Part shown: piece after piece, positions 13,319 through 25,135 of the stretch
Layout of the letters: each line of letters begins with the position of its first letter
Position numbering within the stretch: position 1 is the stretch's first letter
Source of the DNA: Seiridium cupressi
Taxonomy: Eukaryota > Ascomycota > Sordariomycetes > Amphisphaeriales > Sporocadaceae
DNA: 64,000 bases
Assembly (NCBI GenBank): GCA_036674765.1
Contig: JARVKI010000020.1
Span: 62,001 to 126,000 of the forward strand
Direction of reading: 5' to 3'
Made by a program: the position numbers and the translations under genes
Notes under the pieces: model-generated
Seen by the model: only the letters and a program-made list of their open reading frames with translations
The model's database searches: none
What the model was told of the DNA's origin: nothing

Positions 13319-14976
13319 ATGTACCTGACGGGCGCTCAGAATCAGAACTTCGTTCAGCATCCTGCTTCCGTCACACGTGTCTCCGGCCTGCAGCATCAAA
13401 GTCGAAGCCCAAGTTCGGAAGCTCCTCGCTCTATGGAAAGATCCGCTCCGGAGTACTCGCAGTCAGGTTTGCCTTCGCCCTACCCAAGTGTCTACGGCGA
13501 CACCCAGTCTGAAGCTTCCTCTGCAGATCACGCATCTGCTGCCCAATACTCGAGCACAGGGGAACCGCGTTCGGCCAACTACTCCACGTCTGCGACGCCC
13601 ACCTCAGAGTACGGTGTCTACCCGCCCTCGGCTAGGTCAAGTTCGTTCCCCGAACATCTCCAGCGTTCTTATCATCCCGCGAGCAACCACGGCGGTAGCA
13701 GCGGAGGTATGGCGCAAACACCAACAAGTCCGTCCATGCCTACACAAGATGGACGCAACCATCAGCCTCAGCAGGTCAAATCTAATGACGATATACCCTT
13801 AGATCCCTCTCTTGCGGCACCCAGCCCCACGTACGCCCAAAGCCAATATTCGCCCTACGCACCACCACAACACCACGACAACATGCAGAGTTATCCGCAG
13901 AGTGGTGGTCTCTACCCACAGGCACGGCCTGACTGGGCAAACTACGGCCAGCCAGGCCAAGTTCATCACCCTCACATGTATCCTCCAACACCAACGTCTG
14001 CCGCGCCACACGGACGCCCCGCTCAGGTAGGTCTATTATTTTTCTTGGACTTTTTGCCAATGTGTGCTTCGAACATGCGCCAAATGATCGCATTGGTTGT
14101 TCGCCTACAGGAAATGCGGCCCGCAAGCTTCCGAGAGAGGGGCGCCCATTACTGCTTAGCACAGGCTTATCAAAGCTCCCGAATGTGAATAACGCGACTA
14201 ATGCCGTGGCTAGGTATACTCCTTCGTCCCAATTCCCGGCGCGCAACAACACAAGAGACCGCGTAGACGGTACGAGGAAATTGAGCGCATGTACAAGTGT
14301 GGATGGAACGGTTGCGAAAAAGCATACGGTACTTTGAATCATTTGAATGCCCATGTGACCATGCAATCCCACGGACAGAAGCGTACTCCTGAAGGTAAGT
14401 CCATCTGCGATTTCGGTTTCCCCCCTTGCCTTCGCGTGGTCATGGCCTATTTTAGAGCGCGTCGTGATTTTTGTGGATCACAGTCGGGCTAGCGGCTCTG
14501 GTACCAGTCTGTCGGTCGCGAGCAACCTTGCGATGGGCCAGGACCGCAGACATTGCACATTATTCTTGCTAGAACATCAGTTACGCCACCTGCAGAAGTG
14601 ATTACTAACGTGTCGTGCAGAATTCAAAGAGATCCGCAAGGAGTGGAAGGCCCGTAAGAAGCAAGAGGAGGCAGACCGCAAGGCGGCGGAGGAGGCTGAG
14701 CGCCAGCGTCAAGTGCAGGAAGCAACCCATAATGGTGCACCCGCCGATAGTGCTGGTCAGCCTCCTCAGGCTTACGGCAGCAGCTTGCCTCCGATCCGGT
14801 ACCAACCGGCCGCCGCGCCGAGCCAGTATCCTGCACCTCCTTCAGCCACAGTGCCACAGCAGCCCTTGCCTGAGTATAACAGCCCGACAAGCAACGCGTA
14901 TCCTGGACAGTATATGCCGGCGTCGCCCTATGCCCCACCACCCGGCCAGCAGCAGATGTACAGCCAACGTCAGTAA
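13319..14976 (+). CDS. con7: CON7-like C2H2 zinc-finger transcription regulator
   Basis: Nuclear regulator of the CON7 family, known in Pezizomycotina to control morphogenesis, conidiation and infection-related genes. Exons are 13319-14026, 14214-14394 and 14621-14976 (414 aa). The N-terminal 230 residues are low-complexity and rich in Ser, Pro, Gln and Tyr. The second exon encodes the family core: a basic stretch KRPRRR, then one zinc finger with C265, C270, H283 and H289 (C-x4-C-x12-H-x5-H) in the context YKCGWNGCEKAYGTLNHLNAH. It is followed by a charged helix FKEIRKEWKARKKQEEADRK and a Pro/Gln-rich tail. The frame is open upstream of the ATG to about 13241, so an extra upstream exon may add about 26 residues. 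Family assignment is firm; the exact start is not. Confidence 0.88.
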
Positions 14977-17900
14977 CTGCACTTGGTAATGGCAATGGGT
15001 TTGTTGTGGGCATGCTAACCGGGCGGCAGAGCCTTCTCAGGGGGACTTGTAGCCGCGCCGTGGTCCCCGCTGGTGAGAATGGGGACTGGAAGGAAATCCG
15101 GCCCGCTGTGTAATATATCAACTCATGGTCACTTCTCCACTGTTCATAACTTGTTTGTTTTCGACCGTTTTAGAGGATTCGGCACTGCGTCAAGGAGTTG
15201 GTACGTTGGGTTCCAGAGAGTCTCCCGAGGACCGTTACGACTTTCAACCGAGTATACACGCTCAGTAGGCGCCTCTCGCGAGGCGCATCTCTTTTGCATT
15301 TGCATCGGTGGGGCAGCAGATATTTTTCGGTCATCAACGAGATGCCATTCTCCGTCACCATTGCTCGTTCTAGGCGAGGAGTCCCACGGACGTTGCAGGA
15401 TTATTCTTGGTCTACGGCATTTGTGGTTGATGGGCTCTTCTGGTTCGATTACTGAAGAGGCATAAAAATGGTTCACATGGCGGAAAAATGGATTCAGGGG
15501 CGTACGATTTGCCGTGGAGGCTTTGTTTCAGTACATAGACACGAGGTCTTTCTTGAGATGTTGACGGCCTCCAGCATACGATACACATCAGTACATTTTG
15601 TCGTTTTGGTCACGCGCAGTAGTTACGAATTTGAATCGTATTGAATCTTTATCATATCCGACGCTAGAAAACAAATGTGAGAAGAAAGGAAAACAAGAAA
15701 GGAGAATCATAGCGATCGTCTTGGTGATAGACACGAGTAGAATCCTGCCACTAGACGGCGATTGACGTCGAAAAACATCAATCCCGTCGCAAAGTGGGCA
15801 GTCAGTCAGGTTGTTGAGGGATTGAGGGATTGATTGTACTGTTTTGGAGTTGCACAAGATGGGCGCGCCATGGTAGCGCGATCGCAATACTAAATATTCT
15901 CCGAGAACCTGGTCGTAAATCAAGCTTTTAGCAGCTGTAAGTCACCCATTGTTTAAACTATTTTAGGTTGCTTTGGCTGTGTGACCCTCGCCACGAGGTT
16001 TTGGCGACGGCGCCGTTCCCTTGCGTTTTGGTAAGACACAGAGACGGACCATGGGTTGGGGGATGCTGTGTAACCCACACTAATTCTCAACCCCGGACGT
16101 TTTCCAGCAAGCCAGCCAAGGGGTTAGGAACATCGCGTCTTGCCTCGTTCGGCTTGGTGCTGGGAAATCATCTCAGGACTTGCGAAACATGCATACAGCA
16201 GAGAGACATGCCAACATGGCAGTTGTATGTCGTGCAACAATGACCCATGGTGCGGAGGAAAAGAATAAAAAATAAAAAGGCAATGTCTAGTGCCAAGGCC
16301 GGAGTGCACCTTTTATAGTCGATACAATTTTTCCGCCGGCCGGGGATGTCGGGGCAGCTCCGGTCTATTGAACGGTCAATTAATCAGACCTGTGTACGAT
16401 CAATTCATTCATAGCGACTGAAATCCCGCATGCTTGCGCGGTGCGACCAACACATTCGGTGCAACGAAAGGGTGGCTCACCAACAAGGCTGCTCATTGCA
16501 GGGGCGGAATTGTTGTTGTTGTTAGACGCAAGCCTAGTTATTTGCATTCGAGCTGGGGACTGCTACGTACATGGCCCGCCGCGCTGGGCGGAAGTTGAAT
16601 TGACCTACCATGTACTTGCTCAGGTCGAGCGCGGGATGAGCTTGGCTGGGGGTTGCTCTTTAGCTTGTCCGGCCTGACCATGGTATCGGGAATGGCTAGG
16701 GCTAAGGCGACCATAAATGCGACCGCCTTGTCGCAGGGTGTCTATAGTGGACTAGTATACGATTCGTCCGGGGATTTTGTGATGGTGCTGGGCCAAGGGA
16801 TCCCTTTTTTTCCTTAGTGAGGTTGCAAGTGCATAACGTGCCGCGTGGTTCGCATGGGCAGCTAAAAAGGTAGCGACTGTTCCTGGGGTCGATCCGTTGG
16901 TGTGGTGAGGCTAGACAAGGGCCTTGCTTTGGCGCTTTTCCTCCCGATGGCTTGGGATTGGCATCTTTTGGGGGGCTCTCTCGTCCCCGGACGGCGCGGA
17001 GCTGTCACGACTAGCCGAAAGAGTGAGACATAACGATGCCTTGCATCTCGCTCCGGCCCTAGTGCCCGAGCTCAGGTCCGATCAAGCTAGGAGCCCACAC
17101 ACGACCACGTTTTGCTGTCAGGAAACGGCCCGCGCCCACGGATCGGGCAGGTTGTCCTGTCGCTTTGGCCGTTCGCCGTGGCCGGGGACAATCCAAAGTC
17201 GAAAAAAATGTACAGGGAGCAAGCAACGCAACGCGGGTTCCCAAACGGGGTACCGTACCCGCGGCTCTGCATCGCACACCAACAGGAGGAGACAGCACAC
17301 GCGGCACCAAAAGGTGATAGCGCCATGCGACGAGACCCAGAACCAATGTTGGATGAGGAGGAATCGCAGCATGTAGGACCGTCCATCACCCCTGCCCGCT
17401 TTCCGCGTGTCCGGCTTCCGGACGTCGACTAGAAGCTTGCTGTTTCCATCCTAGTATGCATACAAGTACACAGTGGGCGAGAAACGCAGTGACGGGATTA
17501 GAAGAGCTAAGGGACTCGCTACCATTACGACGGGAAAGCATTCCACTGCCTACTTGGTTCATTGTTTTGCCGGACGCAGCGAAGGCTTGGCAACCGGTTG
17601 GGGATAGAAATGTGAGGATGGTTGCAAGCTGCCTTATACGCACCCACAGCTCGTTCAACCCATGGACGGCAGAAGCGACCATCAAACGCGCAACAAACTC
17701 ACTGGGATGCAGAGTGCTTTAAATGGCTTTGCCGAATTTGATTTCGCGAGGGGGTTTCAACAGAAACCAGGGACATCGTTATATTTGAAGCGAGTCTCGC
17801 ACAGCATTTGCATTCATCCCTTGACCACAGTCTGGGCCCGATTTCTAGACTATCATGCAGGGCGCTCACAGCGACCCCGTGTGCCACGAGATCGCAAACT

Positions 17901-18719
17901 GGGACCATTCGATATCGGGTCACTGCTATGCAGGCGTCTCAGCCGAGCGAGCGCATTTGCCACCGGGATACGGGTAATTGCGAGTTTTGTGAGCAGGCTT
18001 TGAATGCTTTAATCATGATCCCCCCACCACCATCTCGGAGCCCGATGATTCTCGTTGGCGGCGCAAAAGCTATCGGCGCCGCGACTGCTTCCTCACGAGG
18101 TGCCAAACCATGGAATCTGCTCCTGATCTAAATGCGTCGCACAGAAAGCGGATTCGTGTGGCTTGTTCACTGCTTCCGAGGGCAGGGGAGCTGTATTCTG
18201 TTGGATTCCAGGCGAAGGAAAGGGAGCAGCCGCGAGGTCGGGAACCTGGCGACAGAGCGACGGGAAGCCGCGATGACGTAGCGCGGTTGAACTTGTAGCG
18301 ATGCGGGCGCCAAGCTCACATCAGGAAGGACCCTGAAAATCCTCGAGCAACCAAGATTTGGGCAGATTTACATGGATTTGGACTTGTCTAGCTTCCCAAG
18401 GCCGTCGGCAGTGGGATTTTCTTCCTTGTACACGGCTGCTTGCTGGGTTGCTCTATTTGCTCTGACAGCAGTCGGGTCCGTCGCTCCTCTCCCCTTCAGC
18501 CCATTCGCTTACAGTTCCTCCAAGCCGCCGCTTGCATTCCTTGGTAGATTCAACAACATTGTTGTTGTTGTCTGTATTTGCTGCTACTTGGCCACTGTGG
18601 CAAGAGCCGATCAAAAGAATACCTGCACAATATTAGTGGACCTGCCGTCCTATTCGCGAGCATCCACCAACCCTTCTCCAGGCCCGCTACTTTAGCACAC
18701 GCACTCCTCGACCTCCGGC
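14977..18719. other. Intergenic region between the CON7-like gene and AAR2
   Basis: No supportable gene in 3.7 kb. The first few hundred bases are probably the 3' UTR of the upstream gene. Open frames at 16.9-18.1 kb overlap in several frames and show no motif. The last 150 bp (CT-rich) are the likely promoter and leader of AAR2. Confidence 0.5.
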
Positions 18720-20276
18720 ATGGACCCACACGGTCGCTCCGCCGATTCTTCAACCTCGTCGCCCTTGTCCTCGTCACTGCTCCGAGGCGCGCACCACGTG
18801 CCCTCGATTGAGATACAGTCACCTCAACCTCTCCGATCACGCCACGAGGCATTGGACTCGCCCGGCTTGACCTCGCTCAAGTCTGTCGACTCGGTGCCCG
18901 TAACAGGCGTTTATCCTCTCGGGTCCTTGCGCATCAACGAGCCACGGGACGACGAGGACGTCGAAATGGACCTCGCAACCCCTCTCACCGTCCCCGACAG
19001 GACTCCAGAGCCGGTTGATAAGGATGCCGAGCTTCTCACCGGGGGCGATGTACTAATCCTAGATGACTTGCCCTCGAACTTCACTGTCGGTTGCGATACC
19101 ATCTCCTTCTCAACTACGCAGCAGTTCCTGGGATTTCGCGATATTCCATCGGGAGCCCACTTGGTATGGGTTTCGCCGCTGGAATCAACTTCTTCTCGAA
19201 GCGGTTATTGGCTCAGCACGCCGAAGAAAGACGGGAACAGCCCCGGCAAAGTCTACGTTAAGCAGTGGGACAAGTTCAACGAGATCCTTGGCGATCCAGC
19301 AAGCCAGGCTGAGGAGAGGTTCCAAAGGGAGAGGCTTGGCCAGATCTTCGCAAAGCTCGCACCCTACCAGTTCAAGGCCCCTACATCGGCCGTATCTCCG
19401 CCAGGCCAAGCCGCGAATGTAGAGCCTTTACCGTCATTCCTAAACAGCACGACGATATGGCAACAACTTACATCTGCTATTCAGCCGCAATTGCTCAACC
19501 GCCTCATGAGCGGACAGAGGGATGCATGGGCAGTGAACACCTCTGATCGGATTGTCGGCGAGACAAGCCTCCCTGAGGAAGCTCGCCTCTATCCCACCGC
19601 GGCAGCTCGGTTGGATTTTTCCTTCCCCATGGATCAGCGGCTTTTCGATCCATCGGCCGAGGGATCAGAGCGCACCCAGCAAGCTCTTGACCCAACGCCA
19701 TGGGTTCTCTCCCGCACCGAGGACGAGAACGTTCTGCTCGGTGAGGTCCAATTTGCCTTTCTGACGGGCATGCACCTGGGTAATTATTCTTGCCTCGAGC
19801 AGTGGTGGTACTATACAACGCTGATCATCTTCCGATCCTACCACCTCGCTATCGAGCGCCCCGGCCTCGCGCTGCGCCTCATACAGACTTTCCACGCGCA
19901 ACTGGTCTACAACGAGCGCTACCTTGAAGGATCATCGATCCTGGACACGGTACCTGAAAACGCAAAACGCCTACAAAAGGCACTCACGGTATACAAATCA
20001 CGACTGAATGAGAAGCTTCTGTCGTTGGGCGACAAGTGCACCGAGAAGCAGCGGGCCGTCGGCGAGGCATTCGCTGCAGTGGAAAGTTGGCTGTGGCGAT
20101 TTGGTTGGGACCTGCGTGGTGATTATGTGAGAAGTGGCAAGGTGATGCTGGAAGATGGCGAGGTGGTCGATGCCGAGCTCTCTGATTTTGAGAGTGAGGA
20201 TGAAAGAGGCGATTATGCGGCCGTGGTCGTGGATGTGGATGAGAATGGACGGCCGACGGATTTCGTTTCTGTCTGA
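18720..20276 (+). CDS. aar2: AAR2 family U5 snRNP assembly / splicing factor
   Basis: Single-exon gene of 518 residues. AAR2 binds Prp8 in the cytoplasmic U5 snRNP precursor and delays Brr2 association, so it acts in spliceosome assembly and recycling. Residues about 105-190 carry the N-terminal AAR2 beta domain (GDVLILDDLPSNFTVGCD, FRDIPSGAHLVWVS). Residues about 320-480 are the helical domain with EVQFAFLTGMHLGNYSCLEQWW. The first ~100 residues are a Ser/Pro-rich extension with an acidic stretch, longer than in yeast AAR2. The C-terminus is acidic (ESEDERGDY). The ATG at 18720 is the first in frame and follows a typical leader. The next gene converges on it. Confidence 0.85.
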   Translation: MDPHGRSADSSTSSPLSSSLLRGAHHVPSIEIQSPQPLRSRHEALDSPGLTSLKSVDSVPVTGVYPLGSLRINEPRDDEDVEMDLATPLTVPDRTPEPVDKDAELLTGGDVLILDDLPSNFTVGCDTISFSTTQQFLGFRDIPSGAHLVWVSPLESTSSRSGYWLSTPKKDGNSPGKVYVKQWDKFNEILGDPASQAEERFQRERLGQIFAKLAPYQFKAPTSAVSPPGQAANVEPLPSFLNSTTIWQQLTSAIQPQLLNRLMSGQRDAWAVNTSDRIVGETSLPEEARLYPTAAARLDFSFPMDQRLFDPSAEGSERTQQALDPTPWVLSRTEDENVLLGEVQFAFLTGMHLGNYSCLEQWWYYTTLIIFRSYHLAIERPGLALRLIQTFHAQLVYNERYLEGSSILDTVPENAKRLQKALTVYKSRLNEKLLSLGDKCTEKQRAVGEAFAAVESWLWRFGWDLRGDYVRSGKVMLEDGEVVDAELSDFESEDERGDYAAVVVDVDENGRPTDFVSV

Positions 20277-21223
20277 GGGGAAATGGATTGTCGCTGTCTG
20301 TGACGTGGAATGCCACTCACTGGACGAACCCGCCCTCTATCCGTTCCAGATAACGTCTGATGCGGAACAGACCCTGGTAATTATTCAGCAATGTCGATTC
20401 TCAAAATACAGACACGGCCTCAGCTAGATCCTTCACAACTAGCCTGCGAGAAGTCTTGAGGAAGCACTGTTCCGGTCACAATCTCATTCCATACTTCAGG
20501 GTCGGGAGATGATTCACGTCCTGGCCAGAAAGCATACATCTTGAAAGATGGGTGTGTGTCGACTGGGTAATTGATGGTATATTCGACTTGGCCCTATTTC
20601 CTCCTTATCTTTGCTTATTTTGCCTTCTCTTTCAAGAACGTAGGAGAAGAAAGGAAGCCTCGTCGTCAAGAGTGTTGGAATTAGTGACCAGTCTCTCTAA
20701 ACATTTATCTCCTGGCGTTGGAGAACACGATAAGCAATAAACTCATACTTCAATAGAGACGGAAGCGCCTAGCAGAGGGAGAGGCAGGAGAGAGTAGTGT
20801 TTGTCCCAGGCACTTCTGATAAGTTGCATAGCAATGGGCGTTTGGGTTTCAGGCTAGGCTGGTGTCTAAGGAAAGGACATCTGATGTGACAACTAATTGC
20901 TGTCGGGGTTTTTTTTTGGTATGACTATAATACAATTCTTGTTGAGCAGTCTTGTTTTCCCGTTGTCTTGCTGGTGAAGACCGCCGGCGTATACGTCATG
21001 TTCATCATATATACCCATTCCATTTACATAGTTCATTGAACGTGACCAACAGTCATCTCATGATAAGACATTTTAAGATCCGATGGTACATCTACGAAGT
21101 TTCATCTTGTGCTATGCTGTGGCTGGTGGTTTGGATCTTGGTTTGTACCCAACCTAACCGCTACCCAACCAAGTCTTTTCCAGTCTTCCCACACGTATCT
21201 TGAGATATCCCCGATAGCTGAGC
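20277..21223. other. Convergent intergenic region (AAR2 / TPR gene)
   Basis: Non-coding; it would contain the 3' UTRs of the two converging genes. No motif or RNA gene seen. Confidence 0.6.
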
Positions 21224-24200
21224 TTATACCCTCAAGTCCTCCATCAATCTCTCGAGGACATTCCATCCCTCACTTCCTTCCCACATCTCTTTGCCTTTGC
21301 CCATGACGCTCCTGACCGCGCTCCTGGCCTTCCCCTTCCATCGCTGCTCGCCGATGCTTTCGACTCTGGGGCCCCAGTTCTCATACGCAGCCACAAGCTC
21401 GCCCGTCCTCGCCGTCACGGTATCCCAGGCTTCCTGGTCTTCGCCGGACTGCCAGTTCCCGCTCCCTTTCCCGGCCCCTGAGCTCGACGTCGGGGCAGAT
21501 AGCGACGAGGAGGTGGAAGATCCTAGGGCCGCTCGCCAGCCCTTCTCCGCAGCCTCCAGGGCACCGGCGTAGTCGCGTCTCCAAGCACGCAGCCGGGAAA
21601 CGAGGGACCACACGTCGGAACTTGTCGTGATGAGCGGCACGACCTCGTCTTCAAAGAGCGCGATGACTTTGTTCTGAAGGCTGCCTCGCGGCGCCACGTA
21701 TACGCTGTCTCCTTGTGTGGTGGGAGCATCCTTGCTTACTTCTCTCAGTAATACCCCTAGAATCTCGGTGTCCAGAGCGTCTTCGCTGTTCCTGATGCGG
21801 AGGACATTCCGTGTTCCTAGGATCACGTCTTCTAGGGCGGGCTCTGGTGACAGTGAGGCAGCAAGCGTGACGACGTTATCCCAGATCCTCCAGTTGGAGT
21901 GTGCAACGGTAGCGCCGCGCTTGAATGCTGTCAGAGCGTCCTGTATGAGTTTGTATGCCGGTTTGCCAAGTTCCGCAGCGCGCGCTGTTGCGGGCATACT
22001 GATAGCGTCAACGTCCCCATTTGTGATTCTTTCGCCCTCCCCCTCGTCTTTTGCCTTTCTCTCCGTTTCTTCTAGACCCTTTTTCTCTTTTGCGATCTGT
22101 CGATACCAGGATAGTAGCGCGGTGCCCAGATTGCTCCAAGTCCTTGCGCCCTCGCCGCCTTCTTCGCCATTGCTTGCCCCTATGGCACGCTGGAAGGCTT
22201 CTGTCGCATCGGGGAAGTGGCCCAACCTCAGTTCGATGTCGCCCAGTCTGCCCCATAGTTCGGGGCTCAGCCTATTCACCCCAACAGCAAGTCTGTATGC
22301 TTCGGCCGCCTTCTCTAATTCCTTCTGCTGAAGGTATAGCTCGCCCAGTGACTTTTGAGCTCGCCCAAACCGACAGTTCGATATCTCCCAGGCGCGCGTG
22401 TAGTGTTTGGGCTCATTCTCGATGTCACCAAGAATACACCAAAGACGGGGTGCATTCGGGGGAGGAGGGTCGCGCTCCGCCCCATAGTAGTCATTTGCCC
22501 TGAGGCTATCGGTGTCTGGTATTCTGTCATCGTCTTCGTCATCATCTTCGGCATTTCTCTCGGTGCGTTGGAACAACCTCCACCGCACAATCGCCCGAGC
22601 CTTTTCCTCGCCTCCACTGCCCCGGCCATCGGGGTCGTCCGTGTTTGCGCTACTGGCCAAGCAAAGAGCCACCTCAGGCCAGAGACGCAGGCGTTTAAAT
22701 ATCTCCAAGGCCGATATCAGCGAGCCGACAGATGCCCAAGCGAAGGCGAGCTCGGACTCTAGATGCCATCTAGGCGGTGATGACAATGCATTGACGTATC
22801 GCAAGCGTACTTGCGGAGAAGCTGATTCCGATGGCTTAGCCGCGGGCAGGAAGGATGTGGCTTTGGCTGGATCGTTCTTCCGAAGATCGCCGTCTGCTTC
22901 CGAGACCTCGATCGTAGGTACCGAATCAGCTCCACTTGTACCACTCGATTGAATCTTCTCCGCTGACTGGGCGTCGGAGTAGTCGGTATCTACAATGACC
23001 TGATCGACTACAGCTTGCATCTGTAAAACACCGCGTTCGATTGTCCGACTCCGGTTGAGTTCTATCCTCGACCGTACCAACAGAGCCTGCGTGTACACCT
23101 GCCAGTTGGCCGACTTATCCTCAATGACTCTTACCGCAAATGGTAGGACTTCTTCTGAGGTCAACGAGTCCGTGGGCGAAAACGTATCCTTCAGTGTCGC
23201 CTCAGTAAGTAAAATGATCTGGTCCTCCGTCTTGAGCTGCGGCTGGTTTTCGGGCGTGAGATCCTGAAGAGCATGGGGCAAGTCGGAGTCTGAGACGTCC
23301 TCGACCTTGTCATTCGTGAACGAGATCTTCTCTAGTAGCGTGTCGTCGTTCAGTGCTAGTGCACTTGGTGCCGAGTCCTTGGCGGTAGTTTCTTCGTGGT
23401 CACTGCTCCTCGCAAGCACAATCAACTGACTTGTGTTTTTCTCCTGGAATTTTGTCCTCTTTCCCAGTGCACCGGAAAGAGCAAATACGAACCCGGAGGT
23501 CTTGGCAGCTTCTTGCAGCGCTTCCCTCGCTCTCGGGTCATGGCCGAGCATGATATGTGCATTTGCCTTCTCGAGTAGAAACTGGACCTTTGCATCCCTT
23601 GGAAGCTCATTGGCATGCTTCAAAACCCGGCTTCCGGCGTCTTCTAGGCTTTGTTCGATCAGCTCCTGCAGAGTCGCAACGTCGGTAAACCTTCCACTCT
23701 TGGTGAACAAGGATCCTGGGCCGAATGAGGGCTGAGAAAGGAGCTTGTAGTGCCACAAATGCAGCCGGAAGCGCATCCATGCCAGGTCTCCTGCCAAAAC
23801 TCCCACATCCCGGTCTCCGTCTGTGAGTGCTACTTCTCCTGAGGTGAAAATCCATCTGGCGAAACAGAAGAGCTCAATGCGAGGTATGTATGAGTACACG
23901 GACACGCCGTCCACGTCTAGCGACCTCAGACATACTCCTCTGAGCACGTCGAGGGGCAGCTGTCCTCGCTTACCCGCTGGTCTTGATTCCGATGGCAGGC
24001 CTGCGAAGGCTGATGTGAAGAGCTGGTCGCACTTTGCCGCTCCCTCCAGCACCGGTCCTGTGATGTTCGCCTGCAAAAAGGCGTTGAAAGCTGCTGAACC
24101 GACGCGAATGGCGCCATCCCTGGTACTTGAGGACTCTGTTGTCGCCTCTGACGTCGCATCACCGCCGGTTGCTCGTGCATCTTTGGCGATGCGCACCAGG

Positions 24201-24385
24201 CCTTTCACGAACCGCCCAACCAGGTCCCTTGCACCGTCGGTCTCAAATGCAGAGAGGTACGGCGACTCGCCCGTAATATTTGCCAGACTCAACTGGTCGG
24301 CAGGGACATGTGATTTTGGTGGGATCGTCTCTTCAGCCGCACTGCCCGCTGTGTCTGCGGGCAGGTCAATGTCAAAGCCATCCAT
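21224..24385 (-). CDS. TPR protein of the EMW1 / TTC27 family
   Basis: Intronless gene for 1053 residues. EMW1 in yeast and TTC27 in animals are large TPR proteins needed for cell-wall maintenance and viability; the molecular role is poorly defined. Consecutive TPR helices are clear at about residues 640-740, including SLGELYLQQKELEKAAEAYR followed by LWGRLGDIELRLGHFPDATEAF. The region RLWCILGDIENEPKHYTRAW just before them is characteristic of the family. The N-terminal half is helical with acidic linkers. The C-terminus contains a Ser-rich linker and a final WNVLERLMEDLRV helix. The ATG at 24385 is the first in frame; a (GTA)n tract lies 80-160 bp upstream. Confidence 0.8.
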   Translation of the reverse strand: MDGFDIDLPADTAGSAAEETIPPKSHVPADQLSLANITGESPYLSAFETDGARDLVGRFVKGLVRIAKDARATGGDATSEATTESSSTRDGAIRVGSAAFNAFLQANITGPVLEGAAKCDQLFTSAFAGLPSESRPAGKRGQLPLDVLRGVCLRSLDVDGVSVYSYIPRIELFCFARWIFTSGEVALTDGDRDVGVLAGDLAWMRFRLHLWHYKLLSQPSFGPGSLFTKSGRFTDVATLQELIEQSLEDAGSRVLKHANELPRDAKVQFLLEKANAHIMLGHDPRAREALQEAAKTSGFVFALSGALGKRTKFQEKNTSQLIVLARSSDHEETTAKDSAPSALALNDDTLLEKISFTNDKVEDVSDSDLPHALQDLTPENQPQLKTEDQIILLTEATLKDTFSPTDSLTSEEVLPFAVRVIEDKSANWQVYTQALLVRSRIELNRSRTIERGVLQMQAVVDQVIVDTDYSDAQSAEKIQSSGTSGADSVPTIEVSEADGDLRKNDPAKATSFLPAAKPSESASPQVRLRYVNALSSPPRWHLESELAFAWASVGSLISALEIFKRLRLWPEVALCLASSANTDDPDGRGSGGEEKARAIVRWRLFQRTERNAEDDDEDDDRIPDTDSLRANDYYGAERDPPPPNAPRLWCILGDIENEPKHYTRAWEISNCRFGRAQKSLGELYLQQKELEKAAEAYRLAVGVNRLSPELWGRLGDIELRLGHFPDATEAFQRAIGASNGEEGGEGARTWSNLGTALLSWYRQIAKEKKGLEETERKAKDEGEGERITNGDVDAISMPATARAAELGKPAYKLIQDALTAFKRGATVAHSNWRIWDNVVTLAASLSPEPALEDVILGTRNVLRIRNSEDALDTEILGVLLREVSKDAPTTQGDSVYVAPRGSLQNKVIALFEDEVVPLITTSSDVWSLVSRLRAWRRDYAGALEAAEKGWRAALGSSTSSSLSAPTSSSGAGKGSGNWQSGEDQEAWDTVTARTGELVAAYENWGPRVESIGEQRWKGKARSAVRSVMGKGKEMWEGSEGWNVLERLMEDLRV

Positions 24386-24465
24386 GATACCGTTTTCCTT
24401 GCGCCGACCGTCTTATACGGGCCAGGTTAAGGATTTCAGAGCGCGGGTTGGCGGGGTAGTAAATC

Positions 24466-24543
<78 letters not shown>

Positions 24544-25135
24544 TCTTAATCCGCGTCGTGACTGAGAAGCCCGTTTACAGCACTTTGAACCGTCTAGTAT
24601 AAAAATCCGCGGGACTCCAGCAATGCATCACATGCCAGGAAGAGTAAATAGGAAAAGCAGAAAAAAACGAAAAAAAAAAAAAAAAAAACAGGTGGAGTTT
24701 AATTCTCGTAGGCTGGCCTCTCCAATCAGGCCGCATCAAGAAATTTTCTGGGATTTGAAGTTCGTCCTTTTTTGGTGGGGGAGGGGCAAAACGACATGAG
24801 GCCCGTGCGCCTACCTGCACCTTTCTATGAGCCATGAGTCCAGCACCTCAGGGGTGGTAGAATGACTGGACCTCGACCACCCCGTCCTCATGCCGAGTCC
24901 GTGACAGACACGATGGCGGTGGACTGTCGAATATGTTGTAGCTATTCAAGCATCATACACGTCTCACATGTCTCTCGGAAACTTAATGCTTTTGCCTTTG
25001 CTCGCTACCTAGGTACTCATACATGCTACTCGCTTTTGTCCGTTACAGCGCTACTCTTTGGGACGACTGTCTCATACTCAGCGAACAATGCTATGCATAC
25101 ACTACAATACCCTACCACCCAGCAGTTCGCGCAAC
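24386..25135. other. Intergenic region upstream of the TPR gene
   Basis: Contains the (GTA)n tract, an A-rich run at 24671-24688 and the presumed 3' UTR of the GYF gene. No coding region seen. Both flanking genes are on the minus strand, so it separates the GYF terminator from the TPR promoter. Confidence 0.6.
24466..24543. repeat. (GTA)26 microsatellite in the promoter of the TPR gene
   Basis: An uninterrupted GTA trinucleotide run of 26 units occupies 78 bp, 81 bp upstream of the ATG of the minus-strand EMW1/TTC27-like gene. It is therefore within its promoter or 5' UTR. Uninterrupted runs of this length are expected to be length-polymorphic. Confidence 0.95.

Noticed and set aside
23823..24602. 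259-codon plus-strand frame ending in a long Ser run
   Set aside because: It is antisense to the TPR gene, and the Ser run is the translation of the (GTA)n microsatellite.
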